Assembly (NCBI GenBank): GCA_030867875.1
Contig: JAOWCC010000019.1
Coordinates: 81,000,861-81,064,860 of the forward strand
DNA length: 64,000 bases
Direction: 5' to 3'
From: Actinernus sp. WN-2022
Taxonomy: Eukaryota > Cnidaria > Anthozoa > Actiniaria > Actinernidae
Part shown: piece by piece, positions 53,401 to 62,417 of the stretch
Layout: the number at the start of each line of letters is the position of its first letter
Position numbering within the stretch: position 1 is the stretch's first letter
Program-made: the position numbers and the translations under genes
The notes under the pieces: model-generated
Seen by the model: only the letters and a program-made list of their open reading frames with translations
What the model was told of the DNA's origin: nothing
Database searches by the model: none

Positions 53401-55244
53401 TCTCTTTATTTGACGTCGGTAACCTTTTCAGTCTAGCACACTGTTATCCTTGGAGGCCGACGGTGCACTAGCTTTATTCCCTTCCACGTCAGAGCTCCCG
53501 ATTAAGGGAATATAATTCAACACTACACAAACTACTCGGATCAAAGAAGAGTCGATACAGATGTGCCGGTCCATGGCAGGAATCAAATTCGGGACCGCAT
53601 GCTCAACGTGCTGTGAGCGCAGCTTGATCTATTTGACTGGTTGGACTTATGAGCTTGATATACTCTGTTACCTTCTTTCGAATAGTGCTCTCTTAATTGC
53701 TCGAGAACTAATATTCAATGTCACAATCGTCTAGCTTCGTATTTTATAGTATATAAAACAACCCGCATGAATTTGCTCGCGCTATTCACAAAAATGGTCA
53801 CTCGCCTCATGCAATTATGAAAACCGGCTTCACACATCACTCGTGTCCGCCCATTATTTTTGAACTAGCAGGGACCCGCGGGACTTACATGAAATCAACA
53901 AATATGATAAATTACAGTAACATGGTCTAGCCGGCTGACTGACTTCTGGCACAATGTTGTATTTTGATTTAAAAAAAAAGGCAATAATATCTTACGGATC
54001 TCAGTTAATTTCTCAAACCGATGTCGATGAGCACAATTATTGTCGAAAAAGTGCCAAACCTGACTGTCACAGACAGCTCGAGACATGAATTCGTGTGACG
54101 AAAACAAATCTGGTCGCCGAAAGAGCATTGATCGAAGCAGGGAAATGGAATAAAACAATAATCAAAAGCCAAGTTATTTGAATGTCTGGTTGTAGTGAGT
54201 TTATGGTCTGAAGTCAGCCTACGATAGTTGGGCGAGGAAACAGTTGGTTTTATATCTAAGAACACAGGAAACTGGATACAGAAAACAGACATGGACAAAA
54301 TATCTTACTATTAGACACATCATAGAGTTGTAAAATAAAATAAAATAACAGTAGGGATTTTGTCATTTTGGAATCAGAACGTTGCAAATGCCCCACCGTA
54401 GGGCCAGCTAAGTTATGCAAATGCCCCACCCCGGGGCAAGTATAGCGAACGCGCCAAATTTCTTCGCCGTTTCAAAGCCACATTTCACCGCTTTGATAGA
54501 GACATTACCTCGTTCGGTCGTTTGACTTCGGCCGCTTCGCTTGGCGATAGGTTTTCCCTAAACTCTAAGTAAAACAATCCCGTAAACTCGATGGCTTGCT
54601 CGCCTTGCTCGCCCAGGTTTCCCTAAAACAGATTCCCGTAAGCTCGATGGCTTGCTCGCCCAACTAAGTGTAGAACTTGAGAAAACTCATTTCTTTTTAA
54701 CATTCTTTCCTCAAATGCAACCGATTCGTTGTCTTCGTTGGGATACCTGTGGCCGTCACTTTTTGGCGCCATTTTCGGACGCGCGCGCGCGTTCTCCATA
54801 TTAGGATATCGATCTAGGGAGCCTAGGAAAGAGCGTTACACACACACACACACTTAGCGTATTATTATATAAGATACTACTTGCATTCATGGGATTTCCT
54901 CTACAAACTATATAAGGCCCAGCAAGATTCCATTTATTTGAAATATTTGATGTGTTGTAAACTTATTTTTGTGGATAAAATGTGAAACCAGCGCACGATG
55001 TTCCAAATGTATACGAGATTCGCTAAGGAGTGGGACTTGGGCATTTCTGAATATCCTTAGCTGAGAAAAGAAACATTAGAACAGATTAATATATTTGATC
55101 TGATATATAGTTATCATAATGGTAATAATCTGTTATAATTATTGATGCAAATAAAATTTAAACATTGGATGATTAGTGGATCTTAGTAAAATACTTACGC
55201 TCTGTCCCATCCCTTTACCTCTCTCACTGGAATATCAAGTAATT
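47093..55244 (-). CDS. IFI44-like GTPase gene 1 (five exons in view)
   Basis: Exons 55199-55244, 52033-52231, 49003-49152, 47835-48003 and 47093-47400 join in frame on the minus strand, giving about 290 residues with no stop. Walker A (G1) is AGQIGSGKSSF in exon 2, the G3 region CDTMGLE in exon 3, and the G4 region LTKIDLL in exon 5. The block VIVDAAN in exon 4 precedes the G4 strand. The end IFPIKNY...DILLLYAVRKML is characteristic of interferon-induced protein 44/44-like GTPases. In vertebrates these are interferon-responsive; in invertebrates they are commonly linked to immune responses, but the role here is inferred. The 5' end is not identified: the first visible exon starts mid-codon, so a further exon lies upstream. 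The introns carry several foldback elements. Gene 2 lies directly upstream in the same orientation. Confidence 0.8.
47835..48003 (-). CDS. IFI44-like gene 1, fourth visible exon
   Basis: This 169-bp exon between GTCAACAG and GTAAGA encodes NSHPTLADQAHCVAIVVDAA...LREGLISR. The same exon in gene 2 has exactly the same length and intron phases. Confidence 0.85.
48228..48515. mobile_element. MITE in IFI44-like intron, 288 bp
   Basis: The ends AGGCCCTTTGCAGCTAACAG and TGTTAGCTGCAAAGGGCCT are inverted repeats next to CACGTG. Other copies lie at 13225-13392 and 44767-44990. Confidence 0.75.
49003..49152 (-). CDS. IFI44-like gene 1, DTMG exon
   Basis: This 150-bp exon between TCTACAG and GTGACT encodes FRMYPIRES...WRICDTMGLEPKDGG...VDGQLPNNYE. 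DTMG is the G3 (DxxG) box. The paralogous exon of gene 2 is 132 bp, a difference of 18, which preserves frame. Confidence 0.85.
49153..49858. other. intron sequence, nothing recognised
   Basis: Intron between the P-loop and DTMG exons of gene 1. No coding or repeat feature recognised before the palindrome at 49859. Confidence 0.4.
49859..50016. mobile_element. 158-bp near-perfect palindrome in intron
   Basis: TACAGTCGATGCCAAAAAGG faces CCTTTTTGGCATTGACTGTA. The arms continue through GTTGTCCAGCA and ACAATGGATAT to the centre, with only a few mismatches. It is a foldback MITE flanked by (TA)n. Confidence 0.8.
50227..51840. mobile_element. 1.6-kb foldback element with arms of about 600 bp
   Basis: The ends TACAGCCGCGTGCAAAAATT and AATTTTTGCACGCGGCTGTA are exact inverses. 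Inverted similarity continues inward to about 50770 and 51300 (for example GCGTTTCGG near 50478 and 51588), leaving a spacer of about 530 bp. It lies in TA-rich DNA. No coding sequence is recognised. Confidence 0.8.
52033..52231 (-). CDS. IFI44-like gene 1, P-loop exon
   Basis: This 199-bp exon between TTTTCAG and GTAGGT encodes INILLAGQIGSGKSSFCNSL, a textbook Walker A motif (GxxxxGKS). RGEIVDKAQVGSAPQSLTKN follows, corresponding to the switch I region. Confidence 0.85.
52405..52790 (-). repeat. repeat copy 1, possibly tRNA-derived
   Basis: It shares AAGTCTCTTTATTT, GGCCGACGGTGCAC and GGGACCGC with 53392-53770. On the minus strand AGTTCGATTCC resembles a pol III B box, so this may be a SINE; the A box is not clear. 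Confidence 0.5.
52791..53391. other. intron sequence, nothing recognised
   Basis: AT-rich intron sequence. ATGGCT-type short repeats occur near 53080-53130. Confidence 0.35.
53392..53770 (-). repeat. repeat copy 2
   Basis: Direct copy of 52405-52790, diverged. The B-box-like motif is weaker here. Confidence 0.5.
53999..54160 (-). other. exon-like remnant in the IFI44-like intron
   Basis: An open segment on the minus strand ends at GTAAGATATTATTGC, the same 15 bases that follow the 169-bp exon at 47835. The encoded residues do not clearly match that exon. It could be a decayed exon duplicate or chance. Confidence 0.25.
54350..55190. other. intron with small repeats
   Basis: Near 54360-54430 there is similarity to 35870-35960, inverted (GCAAATGCCCCACC). 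A GATGGCTTGCTCGCC motif is repeated at 54589 and 54643. A (GC)n tract lies at about 54780 and a (CA)n tract at about 54839. Confidence 0.45.
55199..55244 (-). CDS. IFI44-like gene 1, first visible exon
   Basis: A 46-bp exon between TTCTTACAG and GTAAGT encodes ELLDIPVREVKGWDRA in the frame required by the next exon. Being small, it is the least certain exon; an alternative acceptor at 55227-55229 would leave only 28 bp. Confidence 0.5.
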
Positions 55245-55575
55245 CTGTAAGAACGTTTATTAAAAACGAAATGTTAATCAAGCCGTAATGATGATCTGGT
55301 GAGGACTGGTAGGCATTTGATGTACATTATAAAATTAACTTCGGCCAGGGGAGGGCTGGAGGGTGGGGATAGGTATACCCAAATACATTTTAACAAATTC
55401 CCAAAATACCTTAAATTGAAGAAGACTTTGTGAATACTTTATACCAGATAAGTCCCAAAATTTAAATGTACCAAACACTCATATTTCAATGTATTTATAA
55501 ATACCATATACTCAATTTGAAAACCCTTGGATACTCAAAACCCCCGACCAACCTATAAAATGCGTTTTGTGTTTC

Positions 55576-56120
55576 AATAGCTGTTATTACGGCTGAGCCA
55601 CATACCATGAAACGGTCAGCGGTTTCACCCATGTTATCGGGTCATCGACTCGTTTGAGGCTGTTTCAGCTTTGAGGTTGTTTGAGTTAAATTTTCTTTGA
55701 AATATCCTCGTTTTACTCTGCTTTATCATTCCTGTCGCTTCATTCGATGCACAAGTAGCGATTGTAAGATGCTGAGTGGCCTAAGACGATGGACTAACCG
55801 ATTTGATAAGGTTGAATGCGAAGAGGAGTTATCGTGTGATTTTGTTGACTTTACGGACCCAAGAAGCTTCTTCTGGAAGACAAGGCTTGCAAAAAAAAAT
55901 CGTCAAATCACTCCAATGGCCAAGGACAGACACCGCTTAACATTTATTCTTGCTTTTCTTTAGAGAATAATCGTTTGGGGCATAATCTTCTTGGTGATCT
56001 CCGTTGAACGCGCGACTCCATCTCTGTAACATTTTGAAATGGTTGACCGAAAGCCTCGTTTTCATGAGGGCTGATGGGTGAAACTGCTGACCATTTGGCT
56101 CAGCCGTAATAACAGCTATT
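55576..56120. mobile_element. foldback element, 545 bp
   Basis: AATAGCTGTTATTACGGCTG faces CAGCCGTAATAACAGCTATT, followed inward by GGTTTCACCCAT and TGGGTGAAACTG. A plus-strand 88-codon frame inside (55697-55963) has no recognised domain. Confidence 0.75.
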
Positions 56121-56628
56121 AAATGACAGGGATGCCAGGAGCGTAGCTTCCTGTACGCATATACGCACGTGCGTACACTTTGAGACGAAAATTCCCTTTT
56201 GGCCTTGTATTTATTTTACGAGAGGGGCCCCTTAAAACCGGTAGCTACTGCACTTGTGCGTACAACTTGAAAATGCCTAACTACGCCCCTGGATGCTAGT
56301 CGGAAATTTTAATAGGAACTCCTAAACGGTACCAGAATCTCGTTCTGTGGGTGTGGTTCAATTTAACAGGTACCAATCCCAAAACAAAAACTTAACTCGG
56401 ACATTTGATCCAAGTTCAATTGACTGTTAAAATACCAAGAGGAGGAGCAAGGCTAAGAGATCATTACTGAATATAATGATAAGTTATTTTCCGACAAGAT
56501 AACCACAGTTGGACGTTTCAAATTGAACACCCTGAGTGGTACCAAAATATGCATTTTAATAACCCCTAAAATGCACGACAATTCCATTCCCGTCAGTGCA
56601 TATTGGGAGTCTTCTCCCCCGGGAGTCT
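56121..56628. other. non-coding between the two IFI44-like genes
   Basis: This would hold the 5' part of gene 1 and the 3' flank of gene 2. No exon could be recognised. Confidence 0.35.
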
Positions 56629-56930
56629 TCAGAGATGCAAACCTGTTTGAATATGGGCTCCAGTCGCCAGCTTTGCCGTGACGTATTCTTGAGCAGTTTG
56701 GAGCATCTGTCGTAGAGGATACAGCAGAAGGATGTCCTTTGCGTCGTCCAAATCTACTTCATCGCTGTAGTTCTTTATAGGAAAGATATGATTCAGAGGC
56801 AATCCCAGCGTTTTGCTTACTTTTTTACAAGCATGCCTGACAGCGACGCTCCGATAGACATTTGCTGTATTTCTCTTGACATGTGGACAAATCTTGTCGA
56901 CTTTGGACAGCAGAATGAAAGTTGGGATTT
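56629..56930 (-). CDS. IFI44-like gene 2, last exon
   Basis: Starts after TATATCAG. Encodes the G4 segment LLSKVDKI and the C-terminal IFPIKNY block, ending GAHIQTGLHL. Confidence 0.85.
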
Positions 56931-59900
56931 CTGATATAAAATAGACAACAAAGCAGGTTGTAAGCTGTATCAGAAACAAATCCCCCTTCTTTTGGTTATC
57001 CGGGGGAAAGAGAGGGTAGGTATAATATATGTAGTCATGATTTTCCAGAAAAAAGTACAGGGTTCATACAGAATAATCAGAATTTTTCAAGGCAGGAATT
57101 CATTTTTTAAGGATCACGGGAAGTGCACTTTCCTTACACCGACCTCATTCCCAGGGTCCGACATCAGAAGGATTATAATAATGCTGTAATTTTTTTACAA
57201 AAATTCTTACATATTCTATTATTGGGACATTCAAGGACGTATCACGGCCATATGAATAAATTCATGACTTTTCAAGGACTCAATAAAATCCATGTAGCCT
57301 CAAAACTGAACTGGATTATTCAGTACTAATGGACACAATTAACTCAGCAAACAGGATACCCATTGCATTAGTAACTCAAGATTGGTGGAAGCTAGTGTTA
57401 TTTTGCAGGTAGTGCAATAAACGAAATATAGGTAACATTGGCCGTTTTTATACTAGGGACACATAATGCGTCTAGACGTATTTGAGCAAAGAGAACTTAG
57501 TGCGACTAGTATAAAGGTGGGATGAAGTATGAGACGAACTTGGTGATAAATCCCGTCATATTTTTAGAGGGAATGGGTTCTACCAGACGTCCATATTTGT
57601 TGTAATTGTTCTTTTGGGCAAAGAACGTAGTGCGTCTTCTTTGTTCGTCTAGTATAAAAACGGGCACAAGACGCATTATGTGGCTGAACGAACAAAGTTC
57701 GATAGTGCGTCGTTTTGGACGGATTACCAAACTTAGGGCCCGTTTACAAGGAGATAGGGTTACCCTAGCACTAGGGTCAAAGATAGCCCGGGTTTACAAG
57801 CAAAGTGATTCAAGTAGGGTTATCCTACTGCCCGGGTCAACTCAACACAAGCCAGTTTGAAGCCATGTGCTACTAATATTACTCTTCCACTTTTCTTTCA
57901 TTTTTATCCGGTTCAAACATCTGTGGAAGTGATTTTGATTTTACTGATTCTCAGTGGTAGCCTGTGAACCGCTAGGCTCGCGGCCGTCAAAATCATTCAA
58001 GCATAGAAAAACAACATGGCGGACACGAGTAGAGTTTTGGTGGATTAACGTCGATTCTTTTTTCTGTGGTGCCCTTTATTGTAGCTGTCTAGTATCCTAT
58101 AATGTTATTATGTTACCTACTAATTGCAAGATAACTTCATAAACTTGCAATGTGAAATGTGGCTCTAGAATAGAGTTGACCCGGGTAGGCGGGTTACCCT
58201 AGCAAACCGTTTACAAGGACAAAACACAGCCCTAGTGCTAGGGTCACCCTAGCTCTCAGGCAGGGCAACCCTAGCGCTAGGGTAACCCGGGCAGCCGAGT
58301 TGAGTTGTCCCGCCTGCTTGTAAACACATCGCTAAAAACAAGAGGAAATGACCCAGCGCTAGGGTAACCCTATCTCCTTGTAAACGGGCCCTTAGCTCGT
58401 CCAGTTGCAAAATGCGTCTTATGCCCGTTTTTATACTTGACGTTTAGGGCCTTGTTACATGATCCCGGGTAGAAGGGTTACCCCTTTAGCAGGGACAACT
58501 TTACCGAGCGTTTATATGGAAAGCTAACCTCGCCGACACATTTTTGATTCCAAGAATCGCGTCACAGTGCGCGTGCTCTGTGTGATCGATTTGCCCCGAG
58601 TTGTCCCGGTTAGAAGGGACAAAGTGTTTATATGGCATATTGATGTCGGAAAGTTGTCCCGGGAAGAAGGGACACCCTTCTCGCCGAGACGAGATATCCC
58701 TGGGCCAGGGACAACCCTTCTACCCAGGACGAGTTTATTCACAATGTAAACAGTTGATTGTGGTTTACTCCCCGGGTAACTCGGCTAGAAAGGTTATCCC
58801 TTCTACACGGGACAACTTTCTCCATGTAACAAGGCCCTAAGAAGACGCACTAAGTTTTCTTTGCCCAAATACATCTAGATGCATTATGCGTCTCTAGTAT
58901 AAAAACTGAAAAAATTGGTAGGGCTGAAAATACTTGGCTTATTATTTGAATAATGTAATTGGAATCACTCCTAAAAAAATTAGTCATTCTAATTTATTTT
59001 AATTCATTTCCAATTCATTTAATTTGTTTTGTTGGCTTGCCTCGAGAAAGGAGCTCCTCTCGTACAAGTCGTAGCTTCCTCCAGACTGCTACTCTCATTT
59101 GATTGCAAACTGCAGCATCGACGACGATGGCGACGCAGTGTGCTTTGTCTGCAAGCGTTGGGTGGGGATTGAGACCAGGAGATTCAGGGTGCAGGTCACT
59201 CTCTGCAAACTGAGTGCAAAAAAAATATATTGTAGAGCTGCTCTTAATTTGAAGCACATACGTACTGCGCATGCCTGAAAGTATCGAGGAGCATGCGATG
59301 ATACGTCAGCTTAACCTATGAGCTGATAGACCAGTTCGCGGTTAATTCCGACATTTTGGAAGGGGTGCAAACATGGCGCGAAGTACAGTGTTTGTATGCG
59401 AATCCGATGCCAAATAATTTCCGTAAAATGGAATTTCTGAAATATTCACTGTCTGCAAATTTAAGATACCAGGTAAAAGATTAACGATCAAAATTTGAGG
59501 GATGTATCTGTGCTGGGAAGCGTGCAATCGTGTTTTCAGTTTTCTTACATTTGTCTGAAACTCGTTATTTACAGTTAAATTTTGAGTTTCAAAAATTTGC
59601 CATTCCTTGAGTTTTAAAGATATTAACCTAAAACGTGCATTGTTTATTAATTTTGGTTCGGTCTTTCCCTTTCTGGCATCCATGTTGTTGTAGCCCCAGA
59701 ATATTTTTGATTGACATGCTAAAAAGGTCACGTGGCCATGTCATGTAAAGGACCTATTCCAAAAAGTTTGACTGATAAACGGCTAGAAAAAGGATGACAT
59801 TTAACTGAAAAGGCCAAATGCAACGATTGGATGTGCTGATCAGTATTGTTGAAAGTTCGTACTGGGGCACAAGTACATGCTGGATAACAACCTTGGAATG

Positions 59901-60040
59901 TCGTTCACCTCGTATTTGTCAGGTATCTTGCCGTCGACTGCATACAGGATGTGGCCAGCGCCGATCCCTTCATAACTTTGCAGACCCATCGTATCACAAA
60001 TGCGCCATGCAGTAGAGTCTTGTATCTTGTAGATACGAAA
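56629..60040 (-). CDS. IFI44-like GTPase gene 2 (three last exons in view)
   Basis: Exons 59909-60040, 59041-59209 and 56629-56930 join in frame on the minus strand and are colinear with the last three exons of gene 1. They encode FRIYKIQDS...CDTMGLQ (G3), HCVAIVVDAAV, then IPTFILLSKVDKICPHV (G4, SKxD) and IFPIKNYSDEVDLDDAKDILLLYPLRQML. The 169-bp middle exon has the same length as in gene 1. The P-loop exon is not found in the 4 kb upstream to the window edge; it may lie beyond it or be lost. The intron after the middle exon begins with GC rather than GT. The gene is probably a tandem duplicate of gene 1. Confidence 0.75.
56980..57443. other. intron of gene 2, weak repeat
   Basis: Contains ACTTTTCAAGGACTC- and AAGGCAGG-type motifs that loosely resemble the stretch near 29400. 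No gene recognised. Confidence 0.35.
57736..58391. mobile_element. nested foldback 1, TTA target duplication
   Basis: GGGCCCGTTTACAAGGAGAT faces ATCTCCTTGTAAACGGGCCC. TTA flanks both sides. The interior is rich in CTAGGGTAACCC-type short inverted motifs. Confidence 0.8.
58447..58837. mobile_element. nested foldback 2, TA target site
   Basis: GGGCCTTGTTACATG faces CATGTAACAAGGCCC, flanked by TA on both sides. The interior repeats GAAGGG and CCCTTC motifs. It is similar in style to nested foldback 1 but different in sequence. Confidence 0.75.
59041..59209 (-). CDS. IFI44-like gene 2, middle exon
   Basis: A 169-bp exon after CACTCAG encodes NPHPTLADKAHCVAIVVDAA...REELLSR. Its 3' boundary aligns with that of gene 1 but is followed by GCAAGC. 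Confidence 0.8.
59342..59731 (-). CDS. hypothetical 129-residue open frame
   Basis: An open frame in the intron of gene 2, rich in lysine and leucine, with no recognised domain or signal. It could be part of an unrecognised repeat. Low support. Confidence 0.2.
   Translation of the reverse strand: MTFLACQSKIFWGYNNMDARKGKTEPKLINNARFRLISLKLKEWQIFETQNLTVNNEFQTNVRKLKTRLHASQHRYIPQILIVNLLPGILNLQTVNISEIPFYGNYLASDSHTNTVLRAMFAPLPKCRN
59909..60040 (-). CDS. IFI44-like gene 2, DTMG exon
   Basis: A 132-bp exon between TTGTTAG and GTGAAC encodes WRICDTMGLQSYEGIGAGH and VDGKIPDKYE. It is the counterpart of 49003-49152. Confidence 0.8.
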
Positions 60041-60454
60041 CTAACAAAAACCGATTATCATGTTAAATGGAAATACACAGTACTTGCACAAATACCGATT
60101 AATCAGTAGTGACCTGCAATTCTTGTTAACTGTTTAGTCATTAGTTTACGATCTTATTTAGGTGAAACTCAGATAAATCATTTTACGATAGTGACAACAC
60201 TGTATGTTTTCTTTCGGCCGATAAAAGTTATGGAGAACTGATCTCGATACTGACTAGATGTCACAGTGTGACTACTGAAACCGGCCGTGCTACTTAGACA
60301 ACGACAACTACACTCGTTCTCAGTAACACGTGCATGTTCGAAACGAAACTCCTGACTTCAAAGTCGTTTCTGGTGGATGTCAATCAAACGGTTTCCATGG
60401 AGTTTGAAGTGAACCGTTGTGTGAGTAAATTCGGGTAACTAGCATTTTATAAAC
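60041..60454. other. non-coding upstream of IFI44-like gene 2 exons
   Basis: No P-loop exon or other coding feature recognised. Confidence 0.4.
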
Positions 60455-60600
60455 ATGGCAAAGTCTTTCCCAAAGTCGCTTAGATGGAGAGTAATCATGC
60501 TTAGAGCCAAGGGTTTGCAAAATAGGGAAATCACATAAACTTTATGTGTGAGCGAGCGGTTTGTGTATAAGATCAAAACAGAGAAATCGCATAAACTTTA
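60455..60600 (+). pseudogene. transposase N-terminal HTH remnant
   Basis: From the ATG at 60455 the frame reads MAKSFPKSLRWRVIMLRAKG, then NREIT, a stop, and TLCVSERFVYKI. This pattern (LRWR...L...NREIA..LCVSERFVYRI) is the helix-turn-helix of Tc1/IS630-like transposases common in invertebrates. Only this N-terminal part is present; it merges directly into a tandem array of its own recognition-helix codons. Confidence 0.6.
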
Positions 60601-61018
60601 TGTGTGAGCGAGCGGTTTGTATATAAGATCAAAATAGGGAAATTGCATAAACTTTATGTGTGAGCGGGCGGTTTGTGTATAAGATCAAAATAGGGAAATT
60701 GCATAAACTTTATGTGTGAGCGAGCGGTTTGTATATAAGATCAAAATAGGGAAATTGCATAAACTTTATGTGTGAGCGAGCGGTTTGTATATAAGATCAA
60801 AATAGGGAAATTGCATAAACTTTATGTGTGAGCGAGCGGTTTGTATATAAGATCAAAATAGGGAAATTGCATAAACTTTATGTGTGAGCGAGCGGTTTGT
60901 ATATAAGATCAAAATAGGGAAATTGCATAAACTTTATGTGTGAGCGAGCGGTTTGTATATAAGATCAAAATAGGGAAATTCATAAACTTTATGTGTGAGC
61001 GAGCGGTTTGTATATAAG
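60520..61018. repeat. 56-bp minisatellite, nine copies
   Basis: The unit TGTGTGAGCGAGCGGTTTG... recurs at 60545, 60601, 60657, 60713, 60769, 60825, 60881, 60937 and 60992. The period is exactly 56 except for one missing base in the last unit. Each unit contains the dyad CATAAACTTTATG. The unit corresponds to the codons for REI-x-LCVSERFVYKIK of the transposase remnant. Confidence 0.9.
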
Positions 61019-61020
61019 TA

Positions 61021-61362
61021 GTATGAGAGGCACCGAATTAGCCGTTTTTTTGGTGCGTTATGTTAATTTTTGGTGCGTTTTCATTAATTCAATGACGTCA
61101 CGGTTCTATTGTCTTAGACTCATGAATAAAGTGCGGTGGTTTCTCATTATCTTTTGTCTTGGGCTCATGAATAAAGTGGTGAGCTCATGAATAAAGTGGT
61201 GCGCCCTCATGAATAAAATGTGGCGCTCTCATGAATAAAGTGTGGCGCGCTCATGAATAAAATGCGGCGCACTCATGAATATCTATTGTTCCTTTGGATG
61301 AGGTCATCGATCTATTCGGGCATGTTTGGGCAAAGCCTATTGTTTGGAACAGCTATAAAACC
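61021..61362 (+). repeat. direct repeat, copy 1
   Basis: Shares GAGAGGCACCGAATTAGCCG at its start and CTATAAAACCAGGAGCAATC at its end with 61711-62013. Inside are five or six units of CTCATGAATAAAATGCGGCG. The end has a TATA-like CTATAAAA. Confidence 0.8.
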
Positions 61363-61710
61363 AGGAGCAATCTAGCCTGCGTCACATCCGGACTTTTCTC
61401 TTGTATAGTCCGTCTGCGAAGCAGCGACACAAACCGTGTTCTAGACCCCAGCAGCGTACCGTGATTTGAGTACGCGTTCTGATTGGCTTTTAAAAATGCT
61501 TTTTCTCACACGCCTTCTGACTGGCTATTTTGAAATGACTAGGATCGTCACGCCATGCGATAGCTCCAACAGCTGGTTACATCAGCACGACATTCCATTC
61601 CCCATTTGTCTAGACCAATTACAGCGTAAATGTACAAATGAAATAAGCAACGACTCGCTTTTGTCGGCATTTTACACGAGCTCACTAGTTCTGCCTAAAA
61701 ATAAATGAGT
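61363..61710. other. spacer between direct repeats
   Basis: No recognised gene. A short open frame at 61466-61708 has no family resemblance. Confidence 0.4.
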
Positions 61711-62013
61711 TATGAGAGGCACCGAATTAGCCGTTTTTTTGGTGCGTTATGTTAATTTTTGGTGCGTTTTCATTAATTCAATGACGTCACGGTTCTATTG
61801 TCTTGGACTCATGAATAAAATGCGGCGCCCTCATGAATAAAATGCGGCGCTATGCTAATTTTTAAGGCGCTCATGAATAAAATGCGGCGCTCTCATGAAT
61901 AAAATGCGGCGCGCTCATGAATATCTATTGTTCCTTTGGATGAGGTCATCGATCTATTCGGGCATGTTTGGGCAAAGCCTATTGTTTGGAGCAGCTATAA
62001 AACCAGGAGCAAT
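61711..62013 (+). repeat. direct repeat, copy 2
   Basis: Second copy with fewer CTCATGAATAAA units. The two copies are very similar outside the sub-repeats. Confidence 0.8.
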
Positions 62014-62417
62014 CGGCCCTGAATACATTCGAAGTTGAATGAAAAAAGTAATAAATATCTCGCAATATCTAAACCCCTTTGTAGCGTAAATAGTAAGAAC
62101 AAACTACTCGTGATAGGCTCTAAACTGTCTTTATTATTTTCCTTTACAGTTAATAACTCATAAGATAATTGTATACAAAATCCACTGTGCGAAATTTTGC
62201 TATTGTCCTTAGGGATTAACGATAACTGAAGATCCTATTGTGATGCAAATTCTTATCGAAAAACTGAACTAAATTACCATACGAATATAAACAAACTACT
62301 CGGAACAAGATTTTATTGATTCAAACCATGATAAGCGACAAGATTTACAATGCAAATTTAGCCCCAAATGCACTCCACCGTGACCCAACGCTAACTGTTT
62401 CCAGCTCTAATACAATG
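62014..62417. other. non-coding
   Basis: AT-rich with no recognised feature. It is the 3' flank of the minus-strand ORF that follows. Confidence 0.35.

Larger units (their letters stand above)
57444..58906. mobile_element. outer foldback element holding two nested foldbacks
   Basis: GTTTTTATACTAGGGAC faces GTCTCTAGTATAAAAAC. The arms share ATAATGCGTCTAGA-type and AACTTAGTGCG blocks. Two other palindromic elements sit inside its right half (57736-58391 and 58447-58837). Confidence 0.8.

Noticed and set aside
55697..55963. 88-codon ORF as a host gene
   Set aside because: It lies inside a foldback element and has no recognisable domain.
60520..61018. CRISPR array
   Set aside because: The units are directly adjacent with no unique spacers, and the context is eukaryotic.
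61021..62013. Definite LTR retrotransposon
   Set aside because: No gag/pol, primer-binding site or clear TG...CA termini could be seen.
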